Source of the DNA: Crotophaga sulcirostris
Lineage: Eukaryota; Chordata; Aves; Cuculiformes; Crotophagidae
Assembly: GCA_013397455.1 (NCBI GenBank)
Contig: VYZB01000335.1
Coordinates: 787,652 to 851,651, forward strand
DNA: 64,000 nt
Direction: 5' to 3'
The position numbers and the translations under genes are program-made. How positions within the stretch are numbered: position 1 is the first letter of the stretch; the number at the start of each line of letters is the position of its first letter. Under the pieces are notes generated by a model, which saw nothing but the letters and a program-made list of their open reading frames with translations, was not told where the DNA came from and searched no databases. Shown here one piece after another: positions 1 to 16,979 of this stretch.

Positions 1-1080
1 TCCTCCTTTAGCATACTTGAAAATTGGTATCCTTGGACACTGTTAGTGAACTTAACATTCCCAGTATATGCGACAAAATGCCTAAATTATCTCTGCAAGA
101 GGAAAGTAACAATTCAGAAAACAAACAAGGTTATACTAATGTGAAGAGGTGGATGACTTGTTCTCTACTGAATCAAATTTTTCCTTTTGATCTTTGGGTA
201 AATGAGTCATGAGGGATAAATGATAGTGGAAAAAAACCCACAGGAAGTCCTAAACAAATAAATTACCTCTGCTGCTAGAATTTATGCAAACATAATTTCT
301 GAATTGCTTACAAACCACAAAGAAAATAACACAAGTTTACTAGAAGTATTTGATATACTTGACTTTTTTCTGCACAGACTTTCTTCTGTGGCATTTACAC
401 TGGACATTGCACAGACTAATTGTAATGTCCTTCAGAAATCTACTCATTTTCCAGTTTCGTAAGTAGCAAACAACCACCTGATATGGAGGATGAGTAGCCT
501 CATTTTAGTACCTCACTATGAATTATATTTGTTTTGTATCGTATCACTGCAGTAAGGCACTGGAAAAATTTAGTCTTACTGATAGGTTGGGTCTTGATAA
601 CACATTAATATGTTTAGAAGAATAATTGGTGAAGGATACAGGGAAAACTAAAGACACAGTTTGTGTACTAGCTTTGGGAAAACACAAAGAAAAATACCCT
701 GATGCAGAGACACAGTTCTTGTTCCATGTCACTTGCAGTTTCCATTTTTGCTCACTCATGTTACAGGTAGATTTCAAGTATGTTTACCCTTTGAGATATT
801 TCTTCCTTTACCTCAAATGTTCTTTGTCAATGTACACATACTGTGCTTTACGTTCTCACATTCAAAAAAAAGAAAGAAAAAAATAAACATGCATTTAGAG
901 CCTACTGTTCAGTGATAACATTATTTCAACATGACTTATTAGTACACAGTCATTTGGCAGATAAGTACATGAAAAAAATCCATACAGTGCAGACAGCTCA
1001 AAGGCTTACAACAAGCAGAGTAAAAGCAAAAATAAGACAGTAGGAAGGTTAACAACCAGCAACAAACACTTAAGGGGAGG

Positions 1081-1099
1081 AAAAAAAAAAAAAAAAAAA
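1081..1099. repeat. Poly(A) run, 19 bp
   Basis: A simple homopolymer. There is no recognisable retroposed gene to its left. Confidence 0.9.
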
Positions 1100-2374
1100 G
1101 AAGCTGTAAAATTGACCTGCTCTTGCAGGGAGAAGCAGCTTGCCATTTGCAACTTAACCATTAACATAGCAGGCAGTGACATTAAAAATCATGTCATGGT
1201 GAATACAGAGAAACGAGAGCATTGAGATGTGAGATTATCTTAAATCTACAGCAGTGGAAAAGTTGCACTCTGCCTAAGAAAAAGGTCCAAAGGAAATCTA
1301 CAGCAAAGGACAAAACCCAATGCACAGACAGAATATTGCCTACAATAAACAGAAGGAAGGCTCTCTAAACGCAGTTCCTCAATTAAGGGTCTAAACAGAG
1401 AAAGGACTTAAGCACCTGCCACCCTTATATCAATATTCAGTGGAAATAAAAATAATTCTGTCTATAAAATCCATGGGACCAGCAAGTATTGGAGACAATG
1501 AGTCACAGTCAACCTTGGGTAAGTGGTTCTAATCAGACCAATGCCAACAGGCTATATTTGCCCAAGTCTGATCTGGTGTGAAGTGCCACACATCTTCATC
1601 GTGTCTGTTTCTGTGAACTACACAAATTAGAAGGTAAAAGGGTCTGGACGCAGCCAGATCTAAGATACCAAAATACTCCATGACGGCAATTTTCTCAGTC
1701 CTTTCTTCTCTCCTGGTAAGAAGAGCTTGAATCCAGCAAACTCCACCTCTTCAGGATCAAGAACTTAAGTGGGCATTCCCTGGGCCCTTTTTGCATGAGG
1801 AATAATGGGGATGTAGTTTAGAAAGAACAGTTCATTGGTTACTGCCATGGACCAAATTTTCTCTTCCCTTTTAGCATACAGATTCCTCACCTCTCTTCAT
1901 CCTCTTTAGTTCTCTTGTCTTCTACCTGGAGTTTGTTCCAGTGTTCTGGTATTCTTTATACTGATCAGAGCTATTTCGAGGCACAACTCATGAAGAGGAG
2001 TGGCGAGAGAGTGCTCTCTGACTTCTCCAAATATGCTATCAGTTGCCTACATCCTAAGCATCAGAGCCCAACAATGAGGTACACAGTAGGTAGTCGTAAA
2101 CTAGACATGTTCAAGGTTACTTTTATCATCCATTTTCTTTCCCAGTGAATAGTAGACTGCATAATGGGCAGTATAAGTCTTGTTATATCAAGCACCTCAA
2201 GCATCTGTTACAACCTAAAAATGCAGTTGCCCTTGTAAAACCAATATTAAGTTGCAAGTTAGACAACATCAAGACTCCAATATATGATTTACAGTATATA
2301 GATTATGGGTATGACAGGAAACAAAGGGATATAACTGAAAACCACAACTATTGCAAAAGGTAGAAAAGTTGTCA

Positions 2375-2400
2375 CCAATCGAAATCCCCAATCGAAATCC
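2375..2400. repeat. Perfect 13-bp tandem duplication
   Basis: CCAATCGAAATCC occurs twice in direct succession. Confidence 0.9.
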
Positions 2401-3489
2401 CAAGTATCTCCTTCCTCACTGTAAAAAGAAATACTTTTCAGATGCAGGTGGCATAGCAATCTTGTCATGAAGAATGGGAGAAGCTGGGTTGGGGGATGGA
2501 CAATGATGCCACAGAAGTGGTATGCATGCAAACACACAGACAAGTATTTGTGTCCCAGTAATCTGAACAATTACAAAGATCCCACCACAGCCTGGTTCTC
2601 TTTAATTATATTAAGACTAAGTGCTCCTCTGTAAAGCTGATCAATCATGTACTGCAAACACTTACAGTTTAGTTTGCCTTCTCCACATGTCAGCTTGGTA
2701 GTAACCTGAGCATATGAGGAAATCTGCTGATGAGTAGGCAAAATGGTTTTCTCTTTCCATGCACCGCAGAGAACAGTATTTTAGCTTTGAACAGTGTTAA
2801 AAATATAATAGAAAAACTATCTAAATGTTAAAGGATGCTTCTGAAGTGCAGAATGAAACACTATCTGCTATGAAGCAGTATGAAGCTAAACTCCTTTTTG
2901 GAGGAAGAATGTATTTTGAGGAAGGAAAAAGCATGTGTTTCCTGCTCAAGATCTTACTGTTGATAATCCACTTGTCAACTGTCCATGTTTCCTTAAATAA
3001 TGAGAGGCCATTATGTCATCAATATCATCTTCTGTTTCATCCAGATAATCCTAAATGACAAACAGGCATTTCAGTCATTGTGTTCTGCTTTGTGTTTGGT
3101 CAGACTCTGTCACTTAGTTTTGTTTCATATATTTTCCACTTTGGGAAGACAGTGTGTGATGCATTCAAACTTCTAATCTCTAGAGGAATTTTGATTTACA
3201 TTTTCCACTTCTTTGCAAAGGCACACAGCGTAAGGGGAAAAACGCTGTTACGGTTTCAGGGTCCAATTGCTTAAGAACTAAAAAACTTGATATACACACT
3301 TCATATTTTATTCTGGAGGTGCATGCCTTTGCCTGGGCAGCAACTGTGCACATAAACAAAACTCACTTCCATGTCTACTAACAATCCCACGCGAATTATC
3401 TTGTTCTACTTACTACTATTTGCATTCAGGAATTCAGGTCTGAAAATCTTAGAGGGACATGGTGAGAATTTTTCAAAACTTAACAAAAG

Positions 3490-3508
3490 AAATGAATGAA
3501 TGAATGAA
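3490..3508. repeat. Short GAAT microsatellite
   Basis: About four units of AATG/GAAT. Confidence 0.85.
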
Positions 3509-6500
3509 GGTCTGATATCAGGGGCAAGGGGGTTATTATTACAGGTTTACCTGAATACATTTATAGCCAGAAGTCATTAGATGATTTTCTGGTTGCTGTC
3601 CAGGTTCCATGTTTTATGGGATATCATTTTTACAATCCAGCAATCCAGTTTTCCAATTATTATCCACATTTATATCAGTCACACTCACATGCATTCAAAT
3701 TGACAAGCACACAATTTGCATTACACTTGCACCCTTTCGTGTTGTTTTTGGTGACAGAAGACAATGCCATGAACACAATCATTAAGACAGAGTCACTTCT
3801 TAACAGGCAGTACTGAAAGCCCCAGGTTATTGTCAAAGCATATGGAAAGAAACTTATCCTGCCATCATACACACTTAATATATTTGAGAGGTAAACAAAA
3901 AACCCAGTTGATGTTCATATTTAAAAAATAATTCAATTCCTGTATTATTTTAATAATTTTTTAAAAATGGAGGAAAAATCAGAAACTGTACAGCTTTATA
4001 TATATACTTGAATTTTAATAAGCAAGACTGAACTGTAACCTATTTAGCTCATATTCAGGAAAAAAATAATTCCAATTTTTAAACATAGTAATAAAGCAAA
4101 ACCTAAAAAGAAACTTAAAATCTGGTTGATGGTCCCAATAGGACTGTTAACTTTTATTTAAAGTTACAGGAAAAATTCCCAACGGGTAGCTATCACTCAG
4201 TTAAGTGTAGCCTAGAAACTTCGAGCATTTCCTTAAACCTTATGGCAGGTATTTTGAAAGACTCTGCTTTTGGGTTTGATGGAATTCAAATGTTCAACTT
4301 CTATATATTTGCTTTGCAGCTATAAAAATCTCAGGTGGTGACCAACCTCACACTCTGTTGCTTAGTTGCTCTCACACTCACACTAAACAGAAAAGCGTTG
4401 TATTCAAACTCAGGAGTCTCAAAGCCTTCTGTGCTAATCAGGAAAAACAGAGTAGAGAAGAAATGCTGCTGGAGAGTTCAGTTTATGTAAAGATCTGCTG
4501 AGCATTTTTCATTAGTATGCATAAAACTAGCTGTTACAACTCTTCTCCTTTGTTTCAGTGACTGAACTGAAATAAAACCAGTTGAAAGTGATGCAAAATT
4601 TTCTACTAGTACTTTCCAATTGTAACTGCATGTTTAATATTGAGTAGAGGAAAATCAAGACAAGTCATCACTCTATTTGAGACCAAAACTTACATACTGA
4701 AGCAAAAAAAAAATATCCTCTTAGCTTCATGTTCTTACAATGAGCCTCCTCTGCTGGTCTCTCCTCTTTCCAATCTATTCAGGGCACTGCTATCACTTCA
4801 CAGAAAAAAAGAAGTCACAGAAATTTTATACTCTAAAGAAAAAGTCCATGGAGACCCAGGCACAACAGGGCAAACTATTTCAGGGAGACAGAGAGCTGAA
4901 TCCTTCAAAAGTGAAGGCAAAAGCACCCTCTGAACTAAAAAAAAAACAAAACAATCCACCCTTCACTTCTACTGTCCTCACTGACTTCAGAATTCAGATT
5001 ACGTATCCAAATTTAAAACTTGGCACAAAATGACACAACTTATTTTCTTGCCTATACAACAAGAAGCAGAAATTCTGGTAACATACACAAAACTCCTTCG
5101 TTCACACTGTTGTTTTCATACCTGTGGCCTTTAAAATAAAGTGTTATATTTTTATTGTTGAATAATTAAATACAGGACAAATAAAGTGAGGCAGCATCTT
5201 CAGATTGGAGTATTTCAGGTTTAGACACTAAAATATTAACAGCGCTTCACAGAAAGTTCTAACGACAGCTAGCTGACTACCAATTTTTGTCTGCAAGCAG
5301 ATATCTAAAATTAAAAAAAAAGGTTAACATTTAACCTATGCTCTTAATTCATTTTGCATCACAATGATTATGTTTCTCAGGAGGAAGAACTGCAACTACA
5401 TAACTGGTTAGTGTTATTAGCTTATTAAAGTTAGAGCTAGTAAGACATTAATCTTGTGGTCTCCAGTGGGGGGTTATAAAATGCACATTATCCAATTACT
5501 TCTAATAAAGCAACAGAGCATGAAATGAACACTGCTTGGTCAGGAATTCAACATACACCTCTCTAGATAAGGTGCTCGCACTTGAACACAACACTAGATT
5601 TAACTGGCTGCCCATACTCCTTGATAAACATGTCTGTGGGTTTCTGGAAGTTGTCCCTTTTCACTATGAAAAGCAATGTTAAGTTAGAGAAGTAAAAAGC
5701 CCATTCAATTTTCCAGTTGATCTCTCCGTATGTGCAATAGGTTTTCCTGTTAAAGCTGGGATTAAAGCAGCTAAAAACCTTTTTCCACTCTTTCAGCTGA
5801 CAAATTCCAGCAACCTGTGTATCCTTTACAGGGTACATAGCTTCTCCCACGTCACTGCTGTCAGCTCTCATCACCCAAGAATAAGACAATGAAGGACCTC
5901 AACTAGCTCCACCAGCTGGACAGGAGAAAAGGAGGAATAACTTTTCGCAGGCTGCAGGAGCTGTTATCTTCATCAGATATCTTTCTTTTTGCCTCTTATA
6001 TCCATGACCAAAGAAACTAAAATCCGGCAGAAATACTTCTGTCTCAAAACACTGCATCCGTAACGAATATAGGGCAAGAGTCTGAAGGTCTCCTGTGTCA
6101 AACTACTCTAAAAAATATATAGTAACACTAAAGCTGATGAAGCCAATCAACTGTTTTCATAAGACAGGACAAGCAAAGACATAGGTAGAATCAGAGATCT
6201 ATGAAGACCATTATGAATGAAGCTTAAAGGGGAATTAACACTCTTATAGACTCCAGAGCAAATAAACCAAGGTTATGCCACTGTGGACAAAAGATGCTAG
6301 AGAGTTGCCAAGATGCAATCTGAAATTTCACTCAGAGTCAGCAAGAAAAAGAGGAAAAAAAACTCTGAATATGAAGATGACAAAAAAAAAAAAAGCTAAG
6401 AGCAGAAAACCACTCGACTTTTCATCTTTAGCACTTGCCTCACAGAAATCCCTAGGTGATAAATACCATGCCCTATACAATTAGAGCAGGAAACTAATAT

Positions 6501-7541
6501 AAAAACCTTTATTACTTGTATTTTCTTACTTTATTTTTTTGTTTGCAATCTTTTCCAGCCTCTTAATCAAGAGAAATCCTCTTTTTTTACTATAACTTAG
6601 AAAAACCAAACACTTATATTTGAAGATTTTCTTCCACAGAATTCCGATGCACCAAAAGGGCTTGTTTTATATCGTTAAAGATTAACCCAAACAAAGCAAT
6701 GCTGCGGGTAAATTCTCCAAGTGCTTACAAACCAAGAAACAGTCTGGAAACCCAACATGTCGTTTTCCACCAAGCCACAAGTATTAAATACTACAAGAAG
6801 GGAAGATACCTCCCATGGTCAACGCTTTTCTGAAGAGAGCAGATGGTAGGGAAGGACTATGGTAACAGACAAAATGCATAAGCCACAACACAGAGGTTTA
6901 CAGGGTTTTTCTACGCCACAAGCAAACATTTGGAAACTTCAGAACAAACGATGACTAGATGAAGAATTATTTAAACAACTCCTCTTTTCTTCCCCTCATG
7001 CATATTTAACAAGCCTGGGAATTCTTTTATAGCATTAATGCACATCTGCAACTTGTGTATCTTGGATATGTGCATAAGAGGAGATGGAAGTTGTGAATCA
7101 CTTCAAGAAAAGCAGCCTACAGAAGACATAGAAAAAAGTATAGAGATGTATGGGAGAAAACAGTGATACAGGAAGAAGAGGGAAGCAACAGTGTCAGAAC
7201 AGAAAGGTGGGGCTTCATTTGCTAAAAAAATATATAAGGGGAAAATCAAAAGCAGACAAAGATTAAAGCCTTTAAAGTATAGTATTTTTAGCATCAAAAT
7301 TAAAACCTAAGAAAGCGTGAATTAACAGAATTTTGGAACATGCATATTATTTTATATATATACAATATATTTGTTTTCATGATAGATTTCATTTACCTGT
7401 AAATTTGAAAAATAGCAAATCAATAACCAGCGGTAACCGTGACTAGTTACTGCACTCTATAACCAGCATACTCATAAGATGAAGCAATTTAAAGACTCAT
7501 TAAATATCCCTGAAATAACTTTCTGTGTTACTTCTATTTTA

Positions 7542-9522
<1,981 letters not shown>

Positions 9523-9652
9523 CTGATGACAAAGATATCCTAGAAACTGCAATGGAAGGTGTTCCAGATGCTTTCCTACAGTGCTTCTTTACTAAATCTT
9601 CAGGTACGCTTTCACTTGCTGGAATAATCATGCCATTTTCTAAGCCAGTGTC
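9523..9652 (-). CDS. SYTL5: SYTL5 coding exon 7, linker; non-canonical GC donor
   Basis: This exon encodes residues 278-320 and one base of Asp321. SGTPSIAVS is identical to mammalian SYTL5 and fixes the frame. The acceptor is ttgggcag. The 3' end reads AG/gcaagt: a GC donor in an otherwise ideal consensus context, the usual form of GC-AG introns. Using the next GT (four bases on) would shift the frame and give a stop at the start of exon 8, so the GC site is the only workable choice. Confidence 0.9.
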
Positions 9653-10829
9653 CTGCCCAATATGAAAAATGCACATCCCATAAATACAAAAAGCAAGGTT
9701 ATTCAGTATTAGTCTACAAAAGAATCATTTCTACTAGCTCTCAGAACTCCAAACTTCCTTTAGCACCCAGTCTATTACTGAATATATTTAGATTGCTATT
9801 TAATGTGCTTTGCTTAGCACAAATCATGCACAAATTGTGTGCAAAGATGAGATTAATGCATACATTCTGAGCATGCAACTGAAGCAACTGAAATGTGTGA
9901 ATCAGAGCAATGCCTCAGGAGTGACTGTAGTGAAACATTCAAATCTCTAAAAGTTCACTCAGCTTGAAAACTGAAAAAAAAAGTAAGAAAAGAAAACCTA
10001 TTGTTTTTATACCAGCATAATGATTTCAGTCAGGATAAAACCAAATTGACTTGAACTAATTAAATTATGCCAGTATAACCCCTTAAATAAAGCCAGTAGG
10101 CTTCATACCATTATAGTTTTTTGCCTTCGTGTAAAGAAATAGCTAATGACGTAATTCCATCTAAATCAAATGGATTTGCCTTTGTCAACCAATTCTAAAG
10201 CACTTAAAACCAAGTCAGCCTGTATGCCAACAAAAATATAAATAAAACAACTATTAATTTATTTGCAGCTCCCAAAACTGCCTTTCATATATACCAACTT
10301 ATGATTTATTAGGAAACACAGCATATCAGACCAATTATTTGGAAGTTAGAAAACAAAAAACCTGTTCAATGCTAAAATCAGTATGGTATGATTTTCTGCA
10401 AGTGCTGAGCTTGCAACATTTTCCTTAGAAGTCAGTGAGTGCACACTGAACCCTGCATCTTGGAAAGTCACATCCTTTGTTCACAGCACTTATTTAAGGT
10501 CCTGATATGCCAAAAGCACTTACTCCCATCTCTGGTGCTTCCCACTTCAGAATCTGTAACTCATTATGTAATGTTGGACATTATCAGCAATTTTCAGACA
10601 AAAAAAAAAATGTCCTCCAAGCCAAAAACTACATCACTGATAGACCATGACAAATTTTTTTCTAGTAGAGGTCTTCACTGGCCTCAATAGAATAAAGCAA
10701 GAAACAAAATCTTCTCTGTCAGGCTTGTCCTTTCTGGGCTACAAATTGATCTAACAGGACAGACATAAGCCAAGTCATCCTGATTGGTGTCAGCTGTATT
10801 TGGCACCAGCTCTACAAGACTGTACTTAC
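9653..10829 (-). other. SYTL5 intron 6
   Basis: This 1.2-kb intron has a gtaagt donor and a ttgggcag acceptor. It is AT-rich with short homopolymer runs. I recognise nothing else in it. Confidence 0.8.
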
Positions 10830-10986
10830 TCTACTATAATCTGTGGTCATGCTGCCTGTGCTGAGTGCCAAAGATCTTGGGAGGGAGTGTATGGAAACAT
10901 TGCCTCTGTTTGCAGGACCCACGGCCCCTTTCAGATGACTAGCAGAAGCCTCCCCATCACTGCTGTTCAGCGAAAGAGTGCTCCCT
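10830..10986 (-). CDS. SYTL5: SYTL5 coding exon 6, Ser-rich linker
   Basis: This exon encodes residues 225-277. It opens with RGSTLSLNSSDGEA, comparable with human RGSTGSSDLND, and ends TGSMTTDYSR, comparable with TSVISREYG. The acceptor is ctctgttccag and the donor is GA/gtaagt, a good consensus. The segment is Ser/Gly-rich, has no recognised domain and is likely disordered. A 207-codon open frame on the opposite strand overlaps this exon and is treated as a shadow. Confidence 0.83.
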
Positions 10987-13900
10987 CTGGAACAGAGAGA
11001 AGAATATTGAAGAATTATTGCTTTGAGCAAAACAAGGCAATCCACTTAGCAAACCACTGCAAGAGAACAGCAATGGTACCAGTTTACTGGAACAACATTG
11101 CCCTGAGTGAACTGGGTGATACACTGCAAGGAAATAGTCACCTGGAAAGAAAAACACAGCCAAGGGTGAATTACAACTATTTTTATATATATGTGCATTT
11201 TCAGCAAGTCTACCAGAACTGCAAACAGACTGAACAGGCATCTCTTGTCCAGGCTGTGAAAGCTGCATTCATCCATATTTGTTTCAAACTGCATTCACAC
11301 CCTAACGGTAGGAACAAAGACTTGTGTCTGACACTCCCCACCTGGCTGCTCCTTGTTTTTAAGGAAAATTGCCCTGACGTGACGGTTCTGGCCACTTCTG
11401 CATCCAGTTTTTGGAACTTGTAGTATATTTTCATCCAAAAGAGGCTTGCTTAATAGATATTTCAGATTTGCAGGCATCTTCTATGGGCTGGACAACAACT
11501 GAATTTCAACATCACTTGGTTTAGGCTGTCATATCATACTCAGAGTAACTGCAATAAAAATCTTCTCTACCAAAATGGAGATATTTATTAGAAGTACTGT
11601 TGAACTGGGAAAATATACTCTGGAATAGAACAGCTCCTATCTTACCACTACATTGAACACTGAGTGCAGACTGAAGACACATTGACGGAGTTACGAAAGC
11701 AAGGAATACAGAGAAAAACTCCCGAACACCAGGACAGTCTACAAATGTTGTGAAACAATGTTTTTGTCTTTTAGTGAGCACATGGTAACCTTTTGAACAA
11801 TTACTATCCAATTTTGTATTGACAACAGTAGATTATGCATAATAAACAGGGTCTTCTGCACGTGCACTTCCCATACACACTGCTAGTTTTTAATTGGATG
11901 AGCTACTGATCCACAAATCCTACTTAGATGTGCTTTGGTTGAAATTTAGTCCTGTTTCTGTAAAGATATGTCTTTGGTGCTGCAAGTGTGACACATTTTT
12001 TCCCTCACGGTATAAACTAATGTAAATTAAGAGAAGTGTTCATAATAGTGGGCTGGGGTAAAAGATTTGAAAACATGTTGCAAGGAGTTCTGAAGGAGCC
12101 ATCAAGTCGGATTAAGCACTTGCACATGAAAAACACTAAACAGATCTCTATTGTACTTTACCCCCAATTCAGTCTGCTATTAGAGAGAGTTTCAACACAT
12201 TTGATACACATATTAAGTAGACAGCCAAAAAAAGCACTGTTACAAGATGACTACGCCAGGCATTTCTTTGTGGTAGACAAGACCTCAGTATGATAGGGTA
12301 GTGTGCCTATGTAGATGAGCCTGAAATTCCTATACTATTTCCCCTAGAAGCATCCTGATGTAGCCTCCCAGTTCATTAAGCTGCAAAATCAGTAAACATT
12401 TTTGCTGGAGTGGAAATAAAACAGTTGAATAAATGAATTCATTGCCTGGGACTCCCTGTTCCCAGCTCTGCATGTCTTCTCTTAAACCAAAATGTTTAGA
12501 AATAAAAAATCTCTCTTGGCTTCCCTGCTGGTAGGTGAAATTCTACCAATTTTGGCAATGCAGATAAAAAGATGAGGGTAATTACAAAAAAATTAGAAAT
12601 ATGCAGGAAAATCTAGGACATCTACAGTGACACAAGATGTTGTTGTATTCTTTTAATTTGAAACTGAAAACACTTATAGAAGGTAGCCTTGGAAACTTTG
12701 CTGTTATTTTTAATAATTACTACGCAGTTCCATAAATTAATGGTAGATGAACTAAAGCAAGCATCCTCAAATATCTAATTAAGTATTTAATCATGCATGT
12801 ACAAGACAGGAATTTTTATCCCTCTACTAAGAAACACAAGTTTCCTCTCAATCCTTCCACGATCTAATATTCAGAAAGTGTCATATCTTCCATAGACAGT
12901 AAAATAATTCAGCTCCTCTACCAAAAGTATCTCCTGGCAACACAGCCAGGTTACTATATACTTTGACAAAAGACAACAATTTGGTCAGGTGAGGATGAGA
13001 TGACAGGTAGAGGAGGAATTTGACATAATGACCTCTAATTTAATAAATCCCACATCATGGTTCTACGCAGATCTCTCACAAGCATCTCTTTGTCTTTATT
13101 CTGGTACACTCTGAGAAAGTTATTTAATATTTCATGACTTTAGTGTTAAGCAGCACAGACACCAGATCCTGAGTTTTTGTCTCTTAGGTCCTTCACTCAT
13201 CTCTACTGTATTTAATGAAAAGCAAAACACATCCAGAAAAACAGTAAATATACTACTTCTTGTCTCATAAAAGTTGGGTATGAATCTGGTTAGACACAGA
13301 AGGCCTAATCAGTTTAGTGAAAAAAATTGTATATGGATTTAAAGATGATAACTAGTTTTAAAGTTGATGTGGCTAGTAAAGTGCTGCAGCATGCAGTGAA
13401 AAAAATCAAATTACAAATAAAAGAAGATTGTTACCATCAACTTAAGGCATGTTGCAGATTATCCAGCAATTGGGTTTTGATGTTGTAGGTAACAAAGGAA
13501 AGTAAGTTCTTGCTTAAACAAGAAGGCTTATATGTGAGTGAATTAAATTTCATTGTGTTCTTTTCACCTGATATCCTGTGTTCCCATATATCTGTTTGGA
13601 GTCTCCCAGGAACACTGCTTTAGACATAGGCACTTATATTGGATTTTACAGCAAATTATTATTCTTCAATCTGTATCATACAATCTCTAGATGTGTGCAC
13701 TTGAGTTAAGAATGTGGATCTACATCCAGTATAGACTATCCAAATGAACAAGAAAAAAATGAGCTATTTTTTGGTTTCATTTTGGAGTTGGGACATGAGA
13801 GGAATGTTGCATCTGCCGCTTTATAATGCTGTCAAGAAAAGCAATAACAAGATCGTTTAAGTCCAGGAGAATGATGAGTGGAATTCTATTAGAAGTAACT

Positions 13901-14268
13901 GGGACAATCATCATGGAAATAGGAGGGAAAACAGTACCTTTTAAGAAGAAAATAAAAATTGTAATCAACTAACATGTCACTACTGAAGAAAAACTTTGCA
14001 ACAGAGGGCCTCAGCTCTGTAACATGAACACAGCTCATGAATTAAAAGCCAGAAAACAGAATCAACAAACTGAGAGCAATAACTAGCCGAACATAAGGAG
14101 AGAAAAGGAAGAACGTGAACGGATAGAGAAATTTTTTTTTTTAAACATAAGCTTTGCTTCTCAGATAGTATTAAGGCTGAACCTTCAAAGACACAATGCA
14201 ATACAGAGGACTGGCACACCTCCTGAGGTCAGTCCCAGCATAAGCTGTACCAGATTTCTGCTGCTCAC
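10987..14268 (-). other. SYTL5 intron 5
   Basis: This 3.3-kb intron has a gtgagc donor and a tctgttccag acceptor. Small open frames in it look like chance. No repeat family was recognised. Confidence 0.78.
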
Positions 14269-14358
14269 CTCTCGGAGCAAGGCGTTGACTTGCCACTGCG
14301 CAGACTTTGGGTTTCAGCTTCTGAGCCTGCGTTCCTTTCCACTTCATCTTTTGCATTT
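14269..14358 (-). CDS. SYTL5: SYTL5 coding exon 5, linker
   Basis: This 90-nt exon encodes residues 195-225 (part). The translated stretch includes NAGSEAETQSLRSGKSTP, which matches the position and flavour of the human FRSLKS...GSDR region. The acceptor is gagaaattag and the donor AG/gtgagc is strong. The frame runs on correctly from exon 4 and into exon 6. Human SYTL5 has roughly 15 more residues here (a segment starting FLLSKF, recalled from memory). Either the bird protein is shorter or a small exon in the intron at 14359-15290 was missed; I did not find one. Confidence 0.78.
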
Positions 14359-15290
14359 CTAATTTCTCCTTTGGTAACCGCCATAATTACCTTCCTGATG
14401 AAAACAGGAAATAAGAATTTTAGAAGTTGTAAGTTTTTTCCAGGAAACAGCAGCCTGACTGAATTACCATGATGTGTGCATTATATTAATTTCATCTGTC
14501 TGACTTATGGACACCCCTGGATATAAGGGTCAAGAGACGACTGTAGAAAGCTATCTACCTAGCCTTTATTTAAGATCCATAATAAATTGCATTCTTTCTT
14601 CCAAGAGAAATAAACTTTTTCAACTAGAAGCCCACAGAGCTCCAGCCAGGATATGAACAATCACGTGATTTTCCTTCCCATTCATTTAGTGGCCTCAATT
14701 TACATTCAGACACCACTTGTGCAACCATGTATTCAACGCATCTGTCCATGTCCTCTGAGAGTAACTGAGTGCTCCTCTGAGGGCACAGCCAAACCAGAGT
14801 TAGGCACATCACTGAGACTGCAGGATAACCAGGAACATATCTGTTTATTCATTGTCACACACACAAAAAAACAGGGGCACTACTTGATTGTTAGGTTGAA
14901 TTTGCACAGTTGGAAGCTAAAAGAAAACTTAACTTATGAAGGGAACCGACCAGAATACATAAAAAATAGGCACTCCAAATAGTGGTTTTTGTGTTTGCTT
15001 CTTTAGCAAACCTGCCTTTAGGGACACTCTGTTAATTCTGACTATAAACAAGAAAAACCCAGAAGTAAAATTGCCTTTTTTCTGCTGTCTTCATAGCCAA
15101 AGAGTAATTACTGCTGCATTTCCTAGGAAACAGCAGTCTAATTATAGTAAGTACACTTTTAAGTGATGATTGGTTCTAAACCTGGGAAGTTTGAGGTTGA
15201 TGTGGAACACGGGAGAAACTCAAAAGAAAATCCATCCAACCATATACAGTTGTTATCCAGCTTATCAGTTTCCAAAATAAAAGCATTTAC
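14359..15290 (-). other. SYTL5 intron 4
   Basis: This 0.9-kb intron was searched for a missed linker exon, because the bird protein seems about 15 residues short here compared with human. No convincing exon was found. Confidence 0.75.
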
Positions 15291-15423
15291 CCTATTTTTC
15301 TAGGCCCACTGAAGACTGATTTATGCCCAGTTGTTGAGGAGACTGATACATCTGGCCTTTTTTCATCATTCTCTTGGTGTTCATCTTTAAATGTTCTTCC
15401 TTCATCCTTACTGGAAACTGTAT
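15291..15423 (-). CDS. SYTL5: SYTL5 coding exon 4, start of linker
   Basis: This exon encodes residues 151-194 and two bases of codon 195, an acidic, Ser/Lys-rich linker with DEHQENDEKRPDVSVSSTTG and ending near GPRKI. It aligns only loosely with mammalian SYTL5 (SDTSP, then GPKRKG), as expected for a disordered linker. The acceptor is preceded by a long pyrimidine run and ends ctgaag. A second AG six bases further in (atacag) would also keep the frame and drop two residues, so the exact start is uncertain by 6 bp. The donor is GG/gtaaat. Confidence 0.83.

Positions 15424-16979
<1,556 letters not shown>

Noticed and set aside
10800..11423. 207-codon plus-strand open frame
   Set aside because: It overlaps SYTL5 exon 6 on the other strand. 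The exon has splice sites, phase and similarity; the plus-strand frame shows no recognisable protein.
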